A stretch of DNA of 34,976 bases from Anaerolineae bacterium (GCA_020433805.1 JAGRBZ010000036.1:1-34976), one strand, 5' to 3'; positions 26,089-34,976 are shown, counted from the first letter of the stretch. The notes: generated from the letters alone by a model not told the origin. Numbers and translations are program-made.

Positions 26089-26109
26089 AATGAAATCCTT
26101 GTAGGCTTA

Positions 26110-26571
26110 TTATTCGAGCGGCAGAACTTCTACAGTTCCGCCTGCAGCCTCAATTTTTGATTTAGCACTGTCAGAAAAACGATGTGCTTTTACAGTTAGA
26201 GGTGCGGTTATTTCACCTTGACCCAAAATCGCAATAGCCTTATCTGAACGCTTAATAATACCGGCTTCAATCAAAACTTCAGGAGTAATCTCTGTTTGAT
26301 CTGCTTCTCCGAATTTCTCTTGCAACCGTTCTACATTTACAGGTTTGTATACGACTTTGTGAATATTCGTAAAGCCTCGTCTAAAAGGAAGGCGACGTAC
26401 GAGGGGTAACTGACCACCCTCAAAATACGGACCTTTACCTCCACCAGATCGGGCATTTTGACCTTTTATACCACGCCCAGCAGTTTTGCCTTTTCCAGAG
26501 CCGGTTCCGCGACCAACTCGCATTCGCTTTTTCTTACTACCTGGGGCAGGTCGTAACTCATGTAACTTCAT
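26110..26571 (-). CDS. rplO: 50S ribosomal protein L15
   Basis: The family start [20 protein letters not shown] lies at the in-frame ATG 26571, with GGGAG eight bases upstream. An upstream ATG (26589) has no ribosome site, so 153 residues are preferred. The glycine-rich [21 protein letters not shown] segment is the extended rRNA-binding tail. The globular C-terminal part ([20 protein letters not shown]) is complete. Next gene downstream is secY. Confidence 0.97.
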   Translation of the reverse strand: MKLHELRPAPGSKKKRMRVGRGTGSGKGKTAGRGIKGQNARSGGGKGPYFEGGQLPLVRRLPFRRGFTNIHKVVYKPVNVERLQEKFGEADQTEITPEVLIEAGIIKRSDKAIAILGQGEITAPLTVKAHRFSDSAKSKIEAAGGTVEVLPLE

Positions 26572-26651
26572 AACCTTTACTCCCGACATCGAATAACCAA
26601 ACTTAAACTGTTGTTATCCAACAAACTGATTAACTATTTATTGTACAAGAT

Positions 26652-26846
26652 TTACTCGTTAACTTCAACCAAGTGCGATACTTTGTCAATCATTCCCCGT
26701 ATCACAGGAGTATCTTGGTGCTGAACCGTTTGGCCTAATCGCCGAAGCCCTAAGGCCCGCACCGTATTTTTTTGACGAGTCGAATAGCCAATCGCACTTT
26801 TAACAAGTGTAACTTCAATTACTTTATCAGATGTTTGCTGCGCCAT
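26652..26846 (-). CDS. rpmD: 50S ribosomal protein L30
   Basis: A short (64) bacterial-type L30: [23 protein letters not shown] and the closing [12 protein letters not shown]. Its ATG shares one base with the rpsE stop (TAATG), and GGGAGAG inside the rpsE end serves as ribosome site, so translation is probably coupled. It follows the spc-operon order S5-L30-L15. Confidence 0.97.
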   Translation of the reverse strand: MAQQTSDKVIEVTLVKSAIGYSTRQKNTVRALGLRRLGQTVQHQDTPVIRGMIDKVSHLVEVNE

Positions 26847-27376
26847 TAATGACTCTCCCTTGGTAACCAGAATGGTTGAACTCTGCTTACAGGCACGCCA
26901 CGTCGATGAGCAACATCAACCGGATCTTGCAGCTCATTCAAAGCTTTTACGGTAGCTTTTACCACATTCAAAATATTGGAGCTGCCTTTACTTTTGGTCA
27001 AAATATCTCTAATACCCGCTGCTTCTACCACGGCGCGAACACCACCTCCAGCAATTACGCCGGTACCAGGGGCAGCCGGCTTAAGAAAAACCTCAGCCGC
27101 GCTAAACCGCGTGATAATTTCGTGGGGGATAGTCGTATCGGTCATTGCGACTTTTTTCATATTTCGTCGCGCTTGCTCAGAACCTTTTCGGATAGCCTCA
27201 GGGACTTCGCGGGCTTTCCCAATTCCAACCCCAACACTACCTTTGTTGTCCCCTACGACAACAACGGCTCTAAAACTAAAACGGCGACCGCCCTTTACAA
27301 CCTTAGCCGTTCGGGCAATATGCACCACTCGCTCATCAAGTTCTTCTACTGCGTCCTCAAATTCACGTTTTGCCAT
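26846..27376 (-). CDS. rpsE: 30S ribosomal protein S5
   Basis: 176 residues. The N-terminal double-stranded RNA-binding fold includes [21 protein letters not shown] and [20 protein letters not shown]. The C-terminal domain has [21 protein letters not shown]5 is involved in decoding accuracy and shapes the mRNA entry. AAAGGAG precedes ATG 27376. The 3' end overlaps rpmD by one base. Confidence 0.98.
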   Translation of the reverse strand: MAKREFEDAVEELDERVVHIARTAKVVKGGRRFSFRAVVVVGDNKGSVGVGIGKAREVPEAIRKGSEQARRNMKKVAMTDTTIPHEIITRFSAAEVFLKPAAPGTGVIAGGGVRAVVEAAGIRDILTKSKGSSNILNVVKATVKALNELQDPVDVAHRRGVPVSRVQPFWLPRESH

Positions 27377-27421
27377 GAATAACTCCTTTAGGGCGTTACT
27401 TATCAGATAGTAGTATCTCGA

Positions 27422-27796
27422 TTAAAACTCTAAACCCGCTTCTCGAGATGACTCAGCGAGTGCTTTTATTCGACCATGATACTTATACCCACCGCGATCA
27501 AATACGACTTTCTTAATATCCTTCTCCTGGGCGCGTTCGGCTACAAGTTTACCCACAGCCTCTGCTTTTTCTAGTGGAGATTTACCCTTGAAGTCTGCTG
27601 ATTCACGAAGTTCAGGTTCTATACTAGAAGCGGCAACAAGCGTTACCCCTTGTGTATCATCAATCACTTGAGCATAAATATGTTTTAGGCTTCTAAACAC
27701 ATTCAACCGAGGGCGTTCAGGAGTACCATTAACATGCTTACGTACACGAGCATGTCGACGTTTTCTAGCCACATATAATGAATTTGTTTTTCCCAT
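27422..27796 (-). CDS. rplR: 50S ribosomal protein L18
   Basis: 124 residues with a basic N-terminus ([20 protein letters not shown]), the [20 protein letters not shown] strand pair and the closing [28 protein letters not shown] region (given here in part as family marks). It binds 5S rRNA along with L5. GGGGAG precedes ATG 27796. Confidence 0.98.
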   Translation of the reverse strand: MGKTNSLYVARKRRHARVRKHVNGTPERPRLNVFRSLKHIYAQVIDDTQGVTLVAASSIEPELRESADFKGKSPLEKAEAVGKLVAERAQEKDIKKVVFDRGGYKYHGRIKALAESSREAGLEF

Positions 27797-27825
27797 AGTA
27801 CATTACTCCCCGATGCAAATACCAG

Positions 27826-28374
27826 TTACTTAGCCTTACCTGCTTTACCCGCTTTACGCCGAATCTGTTCTCCGGCGTATCGAATGCCTTTGCCTTTGTA
27901 AGGCTCTGGCGGGCGGGTTCGGCGGATACGGGCGGCAATTTCACCAACAACTTCCTTATCAATTCCCGAAATATTAATCTCACGGCCAGCGCGATCAGGA
28001 ACATCAAAGCTAACACCTTCTGGAGGTTCGAAGACAACCGGATGAGAATAACCAACATTCAAAACCAAGTTTTTACCTTCTACAGCCGCCCTATAACCAA
28101 CACCTTCGATCTGCAACTGACGTTTGAAGCCGGTGCTGACACCAACGACCATGTTATTCAACAAAGCACGCGTTAGCCCATGTTTTGATCGATGCGTCCT
28201 ATGGTCACTGTTACGGGTTACAACAATATTTCCGTCTTCTTGCGCAATGTCGATCTCGGGCAGAAAATCTCTGGTTAGTTCACCCTTAGGCCCCTTAACC
28301 GTCACCGTATTTTTTTTGACATCCACCGAAACACCATTTGGAATGGCAACCGGCAATCTTCCTATTCTCGACAT
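27826..28374 (-). CDS. rplF: 50S ribosomal protein L6
   Basis: 182 residues with the duplicated L6 fold. MSRIGRLPVAIPNGV opens it. GPKGELTRDF and LNNMVVGVSTGFKRQLQIEG mark the first repeat. The conserved end is RIRRTRPPEPYKGKGIRYAG, followed by a lysine-rich tail. It binds 23S rRNA near the factor-binding site. GAGG lies upstream of the ATG. Confidence 0.98.
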   Translation of the reverse strand: MSRIGRLPVAIPNGVSVDVKKNTVTVKGPKGELTRDFLPEIDIAQEDGNIVVTRNSDHRTHRSKHGLTRALLNNMVVGVSTGFKRQLQIEGVGYRAAVEGKNLVLNVGYSHPVVFEPPEGVSFDVPDRAGREINISGIDKEVVGEIAARIRRTRPPEPYKGKGIRYAGEQIRRKAGKAGKAK

Positions 28375-28424
28375 CGTTAAACCTCACTGATACCCATTAT
28401 AAAATTAAGGGTGATTTGAAGCCT

Positions 28425-28820
28425 CTACCATACGTAGCAGAGAACTTCGCCACCTACATTTTGCCGACGTGCTTGGTGTCCTGTCATAACACCATGGGAT
28501 GTCGACATAATAGCTATACCCAAACCGCTTCTTACCCATGGTATATCTTGTCGTTTCACATAAGTTCGGCGACCGGGCTTGCTTACGCGCTGTATCCCAG
28601 CAATAACGGAGCGGGGTTGGCGCTCGCGGGTATACTTCATGTGCAACAATAGAGAGGGCACATCTCCCGGAAGCACTTCAAAGTCTTGAATAAAACCTTC
28701 TTCTTTTAGTATTTTAGCGATTGCTTCTCGTATTCTAGACGTAGGCATAGCGACTTGAGGGTGTCGAGCCATTCCCGCGTTTCTAATACGAGTTAACATA
28801 TCTGCAATTGGATCAAACAT
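28425..28820 (-). CDS. rpsH: 30S ribosomal protein S8
   Basis: 131 residues: [18 protein letters not shown] at the N-terminus and the invariant C-terminal [20 protein letters not shown] block with GGEVLCYVW as the end. It binds the central domain of 16S rRNA. In enterobacteria it also regulates the spc operon, but no matching leader was identified here. AAAGGA precedes ATG 28820. Confidence 0.98.
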   Translation of the reverse strand: MFDPIADMLTRIRNAGMARHPQVAMPTSRIREAIAKILKEEGFIQDFEVLPGDVPSLLLHMKYTRERQPRSVIAGIQRVSKPGRRTYVKRQDIPWVRSGLGIAIMSTSHGVMTGHQARRQNVGGEVLCYVW

Positions 28821-28881
28821 GTTACTAGAATCCTTTTCAAAGTCTCACAGGTAAATAGGCAACTAAAAACTAGTCGCAGTT

Positions 28882-29064
28882 TTACCAGCTAGATTTTACA
28901 ACACCGGGAATTTTGCCTTGATTGGCTAACTCTCTAAAACAGATACGACACAAACCAAAGCGGCGCATGTAAGCTCGAGGCCGCCCACATTGACTGCATC
29001 GATTTCGCACTCGTACCTCAAATTTCCGTCGCTGTTCACGAATAGGCATACATTTTTTCGCCAT
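28882..29064 (-). CDS. rpsN: 30S ribosomal protein S14, zinc-binding (type Z)
   Basis: The short 60-residue S14 form carries Cys23, Cys26, Cys39 and Cys42 as a zinc site ([22 protein letters not shown]). The C-terminus [11 protein letters not shown] is canonical. AAGGGG lies upstream of ATG 29064, and only four bases separate it from the rplE stop, so the two are tightly coupled. Confidence 0.98.
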   Translation of the reverse strand: MAKKCMPIREQRRKFEVRVRNRCSQCGRPRAYMRRFGLCRICFRELANQGKIPGVVKSSW

Positions 29065-29068
29065 AAAT

Positions 29069-29611
29069 CTATTTCCCCTTAAAAGGCATCCCCATTAAAT
29101 CTAATAATTGACGGCCTTCTTCATCAGTTTCAGCGGTGGTCACAATACTTATTTCCATACCACGCACTTTATCAATTTTATCGTACTCGATCTCCGGCCA
29201 AACCAATTGCTCTCTTAGCCCTACCGTATAATTCCCACGTCCATCGAAACTATCAGGTGACAGTCCTCGAAAGTCACGCTGTCGAGGTAAAGCAACGTTC
29301 AGGAGACGATCAAGAAAGTTCCACATCCGATCGCCACGCAGCGTAACTTTCACGCCAATTGGGTTGCCTTCTCGCAAACGGAAGGTTGCAATCGATTTCT
29401 TAGCACGTGTAATAATAGGTTTTTGGCCGGTAATAATGGCAACCTCTTCCGAAGCCCTTTCCAAAACCTTAGCGTTTTGTAGTGCTTCACCAAGCCCCAC
29501 ATTAACTACAACTTTTGTAACCCGGGGCACCTGGTTTACGTTTACATAGTTAAAGTTTTTCACCATTGCCGGAACGACATTTTGTTTGTATTTATCTCTT
29601 AGCCGAAGCAT
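29069..29611 (-). CDS. rplE: 50S ribosomal protein L5
   Basis: 180 residues: the helix [32 protein letters not shown], the 5S rRNA/P-tRNA-facing [21 protein letters not shown], and the late [20 protein letters not shown]. It forms part of the central protuberance with L18 and 5S rRNA. GGTGAG is the ribosome site. The gap to rplX is 10 bases. Confidence 0.98.
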   Translation of the reverse strand: MLRLRDKYKQNVVPAMVKNFNYVNVNQVPRVTKVVVNVGLGEALQNAKVLERASEEVAIITGQKPIITRAKKSIATFRLREGNPIGVKVTLRGDRMWNFLDRLLNVALPRQRDFRGLSPDSFDGRGNYTVGLREQLVWPEIEYDKIDKVRGMEISIVTTAETDEEGRQLLDLMGMPFKGK

Positions 29612-29621
29612 ACTTACTCAC

Positions 29622-29987
29622 CTATACTTTATCAACAGTAGCATTGCAACGTTTGCAAAAGCGTACTTTCTTATCGCCTTCCACCCGAAAACCCACACGG
29701 ACGGCTTCATCACAGCTAGGGCAAACCAACATAACGTTTGAAATGTGAACAGGTAGTTCTTTGTCAATAATGCCGGTCTGAGTTCGAGTTTGGCTGATAG
29801 GGCGTTGGTGCTTTTTACGGACATTAACGCCTTTTACAAGAAGCTTATCTTTATTAGCATCTCGACCAATGTGTTTGTTATGACGGTCAATAAGCCGCCC
29901 CTTCAACACCCGATCAACTTCGCCCCGCAATCCTACTTCGTTTCCACTGATTACTTGAACCAGATCGCCTTTTTTTATCTTTTGCAT
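29622..29987 (-). CDS. rplX: 50S ribosomal protein L24, with zinc ribbon and an internal insertion
   Basis: The KOW motif (KKGDLVQVISGNEVGLRGEV) and KGVNVRKKH identify L24, which initiates 50S assembly. Two details stand out. The stretch between them (about residues 30-47, GRLIDRHNKHIGRDANKD) is roughly 14-17 residues longer than in familiar L24 proteins. The C-terminus has a complete Cys89-Cys92/Cys111-Cys114 zinc ribbon. The length of 121 is above the common 100-110. AGGAAAG precedes ATG 29987. Confidence 0.96.
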   Translation of the reverse strand: MQKIKKGDLVQVISGNEVGLRGEVDRVLKGRLIDRHNKHIGRDANKDKLLVKGVNVRKKHQRPISQTRTQTGIIDKELPVHISNVMLVCPSCDEAVRVGFRVEGDKKVRFCKRCNATVDKV

Positions 29988-30015
29988 TTTTCACTTTCCT
30001 TAAGCCAAAATGGTT

Positions 30016-30387
30016 CTATAATACTTCCGGCGCTAAAGAAACAATTCTCATAAAGCCTTTTTCGCGCAACTCACGAGCAACCGGACCAAATATACGGGTA
30101 CCGCGCGGTCCAATAGCATCGTTGTCTAAAATAACAGCCGCATTCTCATCAAATTTTATATAAGAACCATCGGGCCGACCGATTTCTTTTCTTGTGCGTA
30201 CAATAACAGCTTTAACAACAGCGCCTTTTTTTACGTTACCATGCGGTGCAGCTTGTTTAACAGAAGCTACAATCACATCACCTACCGTGGCGTAACGTCG
30301 TCGGGAACCACCTAAAACCTTGATGCACAATATTTCTTTAGCCCCACTGTTATCCGCTACCTTGAGGCGGCTCTCTTGCTGTATCAT
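30016..30387 (-). CDS. rplN: 50S ribosomal protein L14
   Basis: 123 residues beginning [20 protein letters not shown], with [21 protein letters not shown] and [26 protein letters not shown] as the family end (partly quoted). It bridges the subunits near the factor-binding region. GGAG lies upstream of ATG 30387. Position between rpsQ and rplX is canonical. Confidence 0.98.
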   Translation of the reverse strand: MIQQESRLKVADNSGAKEILCIKVLGGSRRRYATVGDVIVASVKQAAPHGNVKKGAVVKAVIVRTRKEIGRPDGSYIKFDENAAVILDNDAIGPRGTRIFGPVARELREKGFMRIVSLAPEVL

Positions 30388-30434
30388 AATAAATACTCCA
30401 CCACTATCAAATTAGTCGTAAAATCAACCAGGGC

Positions 30435-30680
30435 TTACCCTAATACTTCAACTAATGCCCAACGTTTTTCTTTGCTGATTGGTTGAGACTCAATAATCTT
30501 TACAGTATCTCCCATTTTGGCACTGTTTTTCTCGTCGTGAACCTTATATTTGTTATGAAAACGTAACACTTTACCATAACGAGGATGTTGCTTGAGACGT
30601 TCTACCTGAACTACAATGGTTTTGTCCATTTTATCACTGGTAACACGACCAATTAAAATTTTACGTCGTTCTCTAGCCAT
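30435..30680 (-). CDS. rpsQ: 30S ribosomal protein S17
   Basis: 81 residues forming the OB fold: [36 protein letters not shown] and [21 protein letters not shown]. It binds the 5' domain of 16S rRNA. AGGGT is a modest ribosome site. It sits between rpmC and rplN. Confidence 0.98.
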   Translation of the reverse strand: MARERRKILIGRVTSDKMDKTIVVQVERLKQHPRYGKVLRFHNKYKVHDEKNSAKMGDTVKIIESQPISKEKRWALVEVLG

Positions 30681-30713
30681 TTCTTGTACCCTACTCCAAA
30701 AAGTAATAGCCTA

Positions 30714-30908
30714 TTAGGCCGCTAGTTGTCGTTCTCGCAAAACTGTTTTTAAGCGAGCAATATCTTTTTTAAGCACAGAAACCCGGCTTGGATCTTTCAA
30801 TTGCCCAATTGATAACTGAAAGCGAAGGTTAAACATTTCCTCGCTAACTTCCTCAATTTTTGTTTGGATCTCTTTATCAGACAAGTTTCTTATCTCAAAT
30901 GCCTTCAT
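30714..30908 (-). CDS. rpmC: 50S ribosomal protein L29
   Basis: 64 residues of two antiparallel helices: LSDKEIQTKIEEVSEEMFNL and DIARLKTVLRERQLAA. It lies beside the exit tunnel with L23. The start ATG 30908 has AGGAG upstream, 11 bases after the rplP stop. Confidence 0.97.
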   Translation of the reverse strand: MKAFEIRNLSDKEIQTKIEEVSEEMFNLRFQLSIGQLKDPSRVSVLKKDIARLKTVLRERQLAA

Positions 30909-30919
30909 GCTTTACACTC

Positions 30920-31330
30920 CTACACCGTTCTGCGCACAAATTGAGATTTGATAGGGAGTTTGTGAGCAGCCAAGCGCATCGCTTCTTTAGCTGACTCTTC
31001 AGGCACCCCGGCAATCTCAAACAAAACACGGCCAGGTTTAATAACAGCGACCCAATGATCAACCGACCCCTTACCGCTTCCCATACGAGTCTCGGCAGGC
31101 TTAGCCGTAACAGGTTTATCCGGGAATACCCTAATCCAAACCTTACCACCACGCCGCACGTAACGAACAATAGCACGACGTGCTGCCTCAATCTGGCGGC
31201 TCGTCATCCAGCACGGTTCTAATGCTTGCAGACCATATTCGCCGAAGGCAATTTTAGCCCCACGGCTAGCTCTACCCTTCATCCGGCCCCGCATCTGCTT
31301 TCTATATTTTACACGTTTGGGCATTAACAT
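30920..31330 (-). CDS. rplP: 50S ribosomal protein L16
   Basis: 136 residues starting [54 protein letters not shown] and [19 protein letters not shown] are diagnostic. L16 helps position A-site tRNA. GAGG is eight bases before the first ATG (31330), which is preferred over the ATG two codons later. Confidence 0.98.
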   Translation of the reverse strand: MLMPKRVKYRKQMRGRMKGRASRGAKIAFGEYGLQALEPCWMTSRQIEAARRAIVRYVRRGGKVWIRVFPDKPVTAKPAETRMGSGKGSVDHWVAVIKPGRVLFEIAGVPEESAKEAMRLAAHKLPIKSQFVRRTV

Positions 31331-31400
31331 AGCTAAATCCTCTTAATCTATATACTAGAAATAGGGTCACGCAGTATTAATCTAAAATGCTTTTCAGATG

Positions 31401-32078
31401 CTAAGGAGAAACGTAAGCTCTAGCTTGATTTTCTTCCTTAACTTCAGGAAGAATTTCACCTTTATAAACCCACACTTTAATACCAATCTTACTAAAGGTA
31501 GTCAAACCTTCAACATTGGCATAGTCAATATCCGCTCGCAGTGTGTGACGGGGAACTTGCCCCTCGCGCTGCGTTTCACGTCGAGCCATATCAGCTCCGC
31601 CCAAGCGGCCACTGCATGTAATCATGATACCTTTAGCGCCGGCTTTCATAGCTCTACGAACGGCTTGTTTCATAGCACGTTTGTGAGAAATCCGCCGTTC
31701 GAGTTGCAAAGCAATACTCTGCCCAATTAACGAAGCGTTCGTATCGGGGTTTTCAACTTCTAAAACATCAACGTGAATCTTCTTATTCGTCAACGCTTCT
31801 AAATCTTTACGAAGTTGATTAACTGAGGCACCTTTACGGCCAATGATTACTCCCGGCTTAGCTGTGTGAATTTTCACCGAGACTTGTCGAGCTGCCGGTA
31901 AGCGCTCAATTTCGACCTCGGCAATTGTGCCAGGATCATGCGCTTTATCAACCAGATCACGAATTGCTAAATCTTCTTCTAACAACTCGCGATATTCAGC
32001 ACCTTCTGCAAACCAACGGGCTCGATGATCTTTAATTATTCCCAATCTAAAACCGAGAGGATGAACTTTGCGACCCAA
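31401..32078 (-). CDS. rpsC: 30S ribosomal protein S3
   Basis: 225 residues: GRKVHPLGFRLGIIKDHRA, a type II KH domain with the loop IIGRKGASVNQLRKDL, and the C-terminal GRLGGADMARRETQREGQVP with SKIGIKVWVYKGE. It lines the mRNA entry tunnel. The start is TTG 32078 with AGGAG eight bases upstream; no in-frame ATG is near. Confidence 0.98.
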   Translation of the reverse strand: MGRKVHPLGFRLGIIKDHRARWFAEGAEYRELLEEDLAIRDLVDKAHDPGTIAEVEIERLPAARQVSVKIHTAKPGVIIGRKGASVNQLRKDLEALTNKKIHVDVLEVENPDTNASLIGQSIALQLERRISHKRAMKQAVRRAMKAGAKGIMITCSGRLGGADMARRETQREGQVPRHTLRADIDYANVEGLTTFSKIGIKVWVYKGEILPEVKEENQARAYVSP

Positions 32079-32151
32079 ACTTAATCTCCTTAAGCACTTC
32101 TAAACTAGGGTTACTGACACCATCATATTTCAAAAACCGTTACCGACGACG

Positions 32152-32526
32152 TTACGATGCATCGTCGAAGTAAAGGTCTTCATCAATATCTTCTTCTAAG
32201 AGCACAGTGATATGAGACGTCCGTTTCTTGATGGGCTTGAACCGGCCTCGGGCGCCATATCGGGCTCGACGCAGGCGAGGGCCTTCGTCAATACGAATTT
32301 CTGCAATAATCATATCTTCTGGCTCAAGTGCATAATTTTCTTCAGCATTTGCTAAAGCACTCTTTACTGTTTTGTATACCGGTTCAGCCGCCGTTTGTGG
32401 CAGCAGCGACAAAACTTCGAGAGCATCTTGGGCCCGCATACCTCTGACAACGTTAACTACCCGTCTCATTTTAACCGGCGAACCCATAATATATTTACTA
32501 ACTGCTTTAACCTGAAAATCTGCCAT
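32152..32526 (-). CDS. rplV: 50S ribosomal protein L22
   Basis: 124 residues with KYIMGSPVKMRRVVNVVRGM, LPQTAAEPVYKTVKSALANA and the tunnel-hairpin region RLRRARYGARGRFKPIKKRTSHITV. After the usual end comes an acidic tail (LLEEDIDEDLYFDDAS), about 12 residues longer than the commonest form. L22's loop forms part of the exit-tunnel constriction. GAGGAT precedes ATG 32526. Confidence 0.97.
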   Translation of the reverse strand: MADFQVKAVSKYIMGSPVKMRRVVNVVRGMRAQDALEVLSLLPQTAAEPVYKTVKSALANAEENYALEPEDMIIAEIRIDEGPRLRRARYGARGRFKPIKKRTSHITVLLEEDIDEDLYFDDAS

Positions 32527-32566
32527 TTTGATATCCTCGTCTAAGTGGTTTATCGACTACAAAAAC

Positions 32567-32842
32567 TTAGCGCCCTCGTTTTTCCTTACCAATGTGTCCT
32601 CGGAAATAACGCGTAGGCACAAACTCACCCAAACGATGACCGACCATGTTTTCGGTGATATAAATCGGCACATGGCGACGTCCATCATGTACGGCAATTG
32701 TATGCCCAACCATTTGAGGAAAAATAGTGCTGGCTCGTGACCAAGTACGGATTACACGCTTTTCGCCTGCCGCATTCATCGCCTCAATTTTATTGAGCAG
32801 TTTAGGTTGAACAAAAGGCCCCTTCTTTAAAGAGCGTGTCAT
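32567..32842 (-). CDS. rpsS: 30S ribosomal protein S19
   Basis: 91 residues: [39 protein letters not shown] and [19 protein letters not shown] are family constants. It sits in the 30S head and contacts S13. AAAGGATG precedes ATG 32842. It is 26 bases past rplB. Confidence 0.98.
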   Translation of the reverse strand: MTRSLKKGPFVQPKLLNKIEAMNAAGEKRVIRTWSRASTIFPQMVGHTIAVHDGRRHVPIYITENMVGHRLGEFVPTRYFRGHIGKEKRGR

Positions 32843-32868
32843 TGACTCATCCTTTCCTTAATCCGAAC

Positions 32869-33705
32869 CTATCTGCGCTTCTTACGACGCCGACGTACAA
32901 TAAATTTGTCGGTTCGCTTGTTTCGTCGAGTTTTAGCCCCAAGAGTAGGTTTACCCCAGGGTGTTTTCGGCCCTGGCATCCCTATCGGCGCTCCACCTTC
33001 GCCACCACCGTGGGGGTGGCTATTCGGGTCCATAGCGGAACCACGCACGGTTGATCGAATGCCCAACCACCGCTTGCGACCAGCTTTACCCAAAACAATG
33101 TTACTATGATCTGAATTACCAACCTCACCAATCGTTGCCAGACAATTTTGGTTAATCAACCGCACCTCACCACTTGGCAAACGAACTTGGGCGTATGAAC
33201 CTTCCTTGGCTAACAATTGAGCCGAAGTACCAGCTGAACGAACTAACTGACCGCCTTTACCTTGTTGTAACTCAATATTATGGATCTGCGTACCCAGAGG
33301 AATGCGATAAATCGGTAAAGCATTCCCTACGCGAATTTCAGCTTCAACCCCCGACATCAACTTGTCCCCAACCTGCACTCCGGCCGGAGCCAGAATATAT
33401 CGTTTTTCACCATCAGCATACGTTAACAGTGCAATACGAGCTGAACGATTGGGATCGTATTCAATCGATGAAACGGTAGCAGGAACATCATGTTTATCAC
33501 GCTTAAAGTCGATGATCCGATACCGACGTTTATGACCACCACCCTGATGTCGAACGGTTATCCGGCCTTGATTGTTTCGGCCAGATTTCTTTTTAAGTGG
33601 TGCAAGCAAGCTTTTTTCGGGCTTACTTGTGGTGATTTCTTCAAACGTAGATACCGACATCCCCCTACGACCGGGTGATGTTGGTTTATAATTTTTCACA
33701 GGCAT
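32869..33705 (-). CDS. rplB: 50S ribosomal protein L2
   Basis: The frame can be extended to 33738, but GGAGG seven bases before ATG 33705 and the family start [18 protein letters not shown] fix the start, giving 278 residues. [20 protein letters not shown] and the [15 protein letters not shown] loop, with the His that lies near the peptidyl-transferase centre, are present. The C-terminus is a poly-basic [12 protein letters not shown]. Confidence 0.98.
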   Translation of the reverse strand: MPVKNYKPTSPGRRGMSVSTFEEITTSKPEKSLLAPLKKKSGRNNQGRITVRHQGGGHKRRYRIIDFKRDKHDVPATVSSIEYDPNRSARIALLTYADGEKRYILAPAGVQVGDKLMSGVEAEIRVGNALPIYRIPLGTQIHNIELQQGKGGQLVRSAGTSAQLLAKEGSYAQVRLPSGEVRLINQNCLATIGEVGNSDHSNIVLGKAGRKRWLGIRSTVRGSAMDPNSHPHGGGEGGAPIGMPGPKTPWGKPTLGAKTRRNKRTDKFIVRRRRKKRR

Positions 33706-33750
33706 TGTAAATCCTCCGCCTACACCTATTCGTAGCACAACAGTGGCACG

Positions 33751-34044
33751 TTATACACCTTCAAAAGCCTCTATTCTCTGACCAGGAGGCAGAGTCACAA
33801 TAGCTTTCTTATAAGCAGACTGGCGTTGAACCCGTTTACGTCCCCAACGGCCAAACTTAGGCGCGTAGTTAATAACTCTTACCTTTTGAACATCCACATC
33901 AAAGATATAAGACACAGCTTCTGCGATTTCCACTTTATTAGCCCGGCTATCAACAATAAACGTATACTGTCCCATCGCAGAGGCAATATTACTTTTTTCC
34001 GTGATGACCGGACGTACAATAATCTTATAAGCATTCATTTCCAT
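33751..34044 (-). CDS. rplW: 50S ribosomal protein L23
   Basis: 97 residues: YKIIVRPVITEKSNIASAMG, the VDSRANKVEIAEAVSYIFDV helix region and VRVINYAPKFGRWGRKRVQ. It is the docking site for trigger factor and SRP at the tunnel exit. GGAGAG precedes ATG 34044, 23 bases past rplD. Confidence 0.97.
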   Translation of the reverse strand: MEMNAYKIIVRPVITEKSNIASAMGQYTFIVDSRANKVEIAEAVSYIFDVDVQKVRVINYAPKFGRWGRKRVQRQSAYKKAIVTLPPGQRIEAFEGV

Positions 34045-34067
34045 GATCGTCTCTCCAGGTCCAGTCT

Positions 34068-34688
34068 TTATCCAAGAAAACTTTCTATCGCATCCAGAGC
34101 GGACTTCGGTATAATGAGATAGTCACACCCCAGCAAATCTTTAATATTAAGATAGTTAGCCCGCAACGTCTTTACATCTTTCAGATTATTGGTACTCTTC
34201 TCAACGTTCTCGTTACGTTCGGGAAGTAAAATCACAGCACTACCCTCAACCTTTAGATTATCTAAAAGCTCTAGCATCTGAGCAGTTTTGGGTTGCTCAA
34301 AATCAAGGTTATCTAAAACGATGATTTCTTCAGAAGCTGCCTTAACCGATAAGGCAGAGCGCAACGCCAATCGTCGCATCTTGCGAGGCATCTTTTTAGT
34401 ATAATCACGAGGAAGGGGTTTATGAGCCTGACCACCACCCACAAAAATAGGCGCTTTACGATCGCCGTGACGAGCGCGGCCGGTACCTTTTTGTCGATAC
34501 CATTTAGCCGTCGTTCCTCTCACTTCACCCCGGGTTTTCGCTTTGTGAGTACCTAAACGAGCATTAGCCTGTTGTCTCACCAAAGCCTGATGCATAACCG
34601 CTGTATTTGGCTCTATCCCAAAAATCTCACTTTTAAGATCAATTTCTTCAACCGTTTGGCCGTCGAGATTTTTTACATCAACTTTCAT
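34068..34688 (-). CDS. rplD: 50S ribosomal protein L4
   Basis: 206 residues with the tunnel loop KTRGEVRGTTAKWYRQKGTG and RARHGDRKAPIFVGGGQAHK, followed by MPRKMRRLALRSALSVKA. In enterobacteria L4 regulates the S10 operon; the leader, if any, is outside the window. GCGAGGAT precedes ATG 34688. Confidence 0.98.
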   Translation of the reverse strand: MKVDVKNLDGQTVEEIDLKSEIFGIEPNTAVMHQALVRQQANARLGTHKAKTRGEVRGTTAKWYRQKGTGRARHGDRKAPIFVGGGQAHKPLPRDYTKKMPRKMRRLALRSALSVKAASEEIIVLDNLDFEQPKTAQMLELLDNLKVEGSAVILLPERNENVEKSTNNLKDVKTLRANYLNIKDLLGCDYLIIPKSALDAIESFLG

Positions 34689-34707
34689 CGCTAGATCCTC
34701 GCCTTCC

Positions 34708-34976
34708 TTAGCCTTTCACTGCTTCACGGATAACAATCAACCCGTTTTTACCACCAGGGATAGCACCCCTGATAGCTATTAGGTTTTTATCCGAGTCTAC
34801 CAGGGCGACTCTCAGATTCTGAACAGTGACCTGACTATTTCCCATACGACCAGCCATCCGAACACCCTTAAATACGCGACCAGGCGTTGAACCAGCTCCA
34901 ACAGAACCGGGAGCACGCCACCGATCTGATTGACCGTGAGTTTTAGGACCACCATTGAAGTTATGACGCTTGACCA
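34708..34976 (-). CDS. rplC: 50S ribosomal protein L3, C-terminal part
   Basis: I translated the last 269 bases on the - strand. About 89 residues are visible: [57 protein letters not shown] and the end [12 protein letters not shown]. These are the L3 loop near the peptidyl-transferase centre and the C-terminal barrel. The N-terminus lies beyond the window edge. It is 19 bases before rplD. Confidence 0.96.
   Translation of the reverse strand, partial: VKRHNFNGGPKTHGQSDRWRAPGSVGAGSTPGRVFKGVRMAGRMGNSQVTVQNLRVALVDSDKNLIAIRGAIPGGKNGLIVIREAVKG

Noticed and set aside
26876..27382. 168-codon + strand open frame antisense to rpsE
   Set aside because: It mirrors the conserved rpsE gene and its translation is unlike any protein family; the frame arises from codon bias on the other strand.
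1..34976. CRISPR arrays, insertion sequences, prophage or tRNA genes
   Set aside because: I looked for repeated spacer patterns, transposase motifs, terminal repeats and tRNA-like folds in the gaps and saw none.

Overview
The window looks like chromosomal DNA of a free-living bacterium with moderate GC. Chloroflexota is my best guess, perhaps an Anaerolineae- or Ardenticatenia-like lineage. The pointers are an ECF sigma factor coupled to a DUF5667-like membrane protein with a WD40-like propeller, a CoA-transferase fused to a GNAT domain, a large cyclase/ATPase/TPR regulator, and an actinobacterial-type decaprenyl-phosphate phosphoribosyltransferase-like gene. This assignment is inference from gene content only. 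No tRNA, rRNA, CRISPR array or insertion sequence was seen.

Layout. (1) 1-7412, mostly + strand: the 3' end of a subtilisin-like protease; a 1311-residue tandem class III cyclase/NTPase/TPR protein built like mammalian soluble adenylyl cyclase; a possible small - strand gene; an acetyl-CoA hydrolase/transferase-GNAT fusion; and a stand-alone CheY-like receiver. A bidirectional terminator at 7441-7471 closes this block. (2) 7493-10509, - strand: two paralogous membrane-anchored BNR-type beta-propeller proteins flanking a small two-helix membrane protein. (3) 10510-10879: no gene, but a nested inverted repeat and a terminator. (4) 10880-14274, - strand: an M50-type intramembrane metalloprotease, an ECF sigma factor with its own near-consensus promoter, and an overlapping gene for a single-pass membrane protein with a periplasmic or extracellular propeller. 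This could be a regulated-proteolysis signalling module. (5) 14378-18752, - strand: triosephosphate isomerase, a PfkB sugar kinase, a soluble GAF histidine kinase and TlyA. (6) 18902-19771, +: a UbiA-family prenyltransferase, convergent with the next block across a bidirectional terminator. (7) 19873-34976, - strand: one long ribosomal-protein array in transcription order L3 (cut by the window edge)-L4-L23-L2-S19-L22-S3-L16-L29-S17-L14-L24-L5-S14-S8-L6-L18-S5-L30-L15-SecY-L36-S13-S11-S4-RpoA-L17-TruA-L13-S9.

The ribosomal array fuses the classical S10, spc, alpha and L13/S9 operons with short gaps and no internal terminator that I could see. The common adk-map-infA block between secY and rpmJ is missing. 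Several core genes use TTG or GTG starts (rpsC, rpsD, rpoA, rplM, truA, tpiA, the sigma factor, the prenyltransferase), mostly with a well-placed Shine-Dalgarno sequence. The starts given below for rpoA, rplO, rplB, the sigma factor and the prenyltransferase were moved downstream of the longest possible reading frame for that reason.

The most interesting parts are the sAC-like cyclase, the protease/sigma/propeller module, and the twin propeller cassette.
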